A DNA stretch of 43,352 nucleotides from CAYPZL01 sp964415045 (lineage in GTDB: Bacteria; Planctomycetota; Phycisphaerae; Sedimentisphaerales; Anaerobacaceae). Position 1 is the stretch's first letter. The number at the start of each line of letters is the position of its first letter. The DNA is taken from positions 1-43,352 of the forward strand of contig CAYPZL010000023.1 in the NCBI GenBank assembly GCA_964415045.1, written 5' to 3'. The notes under the pieces are model-generated. The model was given only the letters and a program-made list of their open reading frames with translations, made no database searches and was not told the DNA's origin. A program made the translations under genes and the position numbers. This document shows positions 43,291-43,352 of this stretch, in pieces.

Positions 43291-43352
43291 GAGACACCTC
43301 TTAGTAACTATCTCAAAAGGGCCGGTTTGGCCGATAGTCATCTGTAGGAACC

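Noticed and set aside
1..43352. CRISPR arrays, tRNA or rRNA genes, insertion sequences
   Set aside because: No regular repeat-spacer pattern, cloverleaf, rRNA stretch or transposase motif was noticed by eye; a tRNAscan and IS search would be decisive.

Overview
The window reads as a flagellum-plus-surface-polysaccharide region from a motile, diderm bacterium with fairly high GC. My best guess is a planctomycete (Phycisphaerae or Sedimentisphaerales-like). The guess rests on one MotA with two tandem MotB proteins, FlgK and FliD with extra beta-rich insertions, and a decayed gene beginning MARFPDREAQ that resembles a fibronectin-III protein family I associate with that group. The placement is inference; no rRNA or tRNA gene was seen.

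Layout: 1-1105 holds an imperfect inverted-repeat element, a decayed fibronectin-III gene and a doubtful small ORF. 1106-6654 is an exopolysaccharide/capsule export module: a Wzz-like protein and a Wza-like SLBB protein on the minus strand, and a divergent Wzi-like outer-membrane protein. 6749-9658 holds fliS, a short flagellin and a divergent GT4-type glycosyltransferase. 9683-11332 is fliK (minus). 11817-24796 is a plus-strand block: flgB, flgC, fliE, fliF, fliG, fliH, fliI, fliJ, a MotE-like gene, motA, motB, a second motB, fliO, fliP, fliQ, fliR, flhB. From 43290 back to 24846 runs a minus-strand series: a FlgJ-type rod-binding protein, flgN, flgK, flgL, a TPR-GT4 protein, a GT2-TPR protein, a TPR protein, a second FlgN-like chaperone, a giant multi-enzyme ORF and fliD.

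The most unusual object is the 2529-residue ORF at 26985-34574, lying between a FlgN-like chaperone gene and fliD. It carries, in order, a radical SAM/SPASM domain, a PaaK/CapK-like adenylate-forming domain, a GT2, a MycE/ElmM-like sugar O-methyltransferase, a second GT2, a GT4 and a third GT2. The sequence suggests it was originally two overlapping, translationally coupled genes. A different frame near 31350 continues the first protein to a natural acidic C-terminus ending at 31231, while the second has its own ATG (31250) and Shine-Dalgarno. A one-base loss appears to have fused them. Together with the neighbouring glycosyltransferases this is a candidate system for decorating the flagellar filament or cap with a methylated glycan.

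Regulation: four near-perfect sigma-54 (-24/-12) promoters were found by eye. A divergent pair serves fliK and flgB, one lies before fliO, and one lies before the TPR-GT4 gene, which ties the glycosyltransferase island to the flagellar regulon. Weaker sigma-28-like sites precede flagellin and fliD. Genes expected but not present include fliL, fliM, fliN, flhA, flhF, flgD, flgE, flgF, flgG, flgH and flgI.
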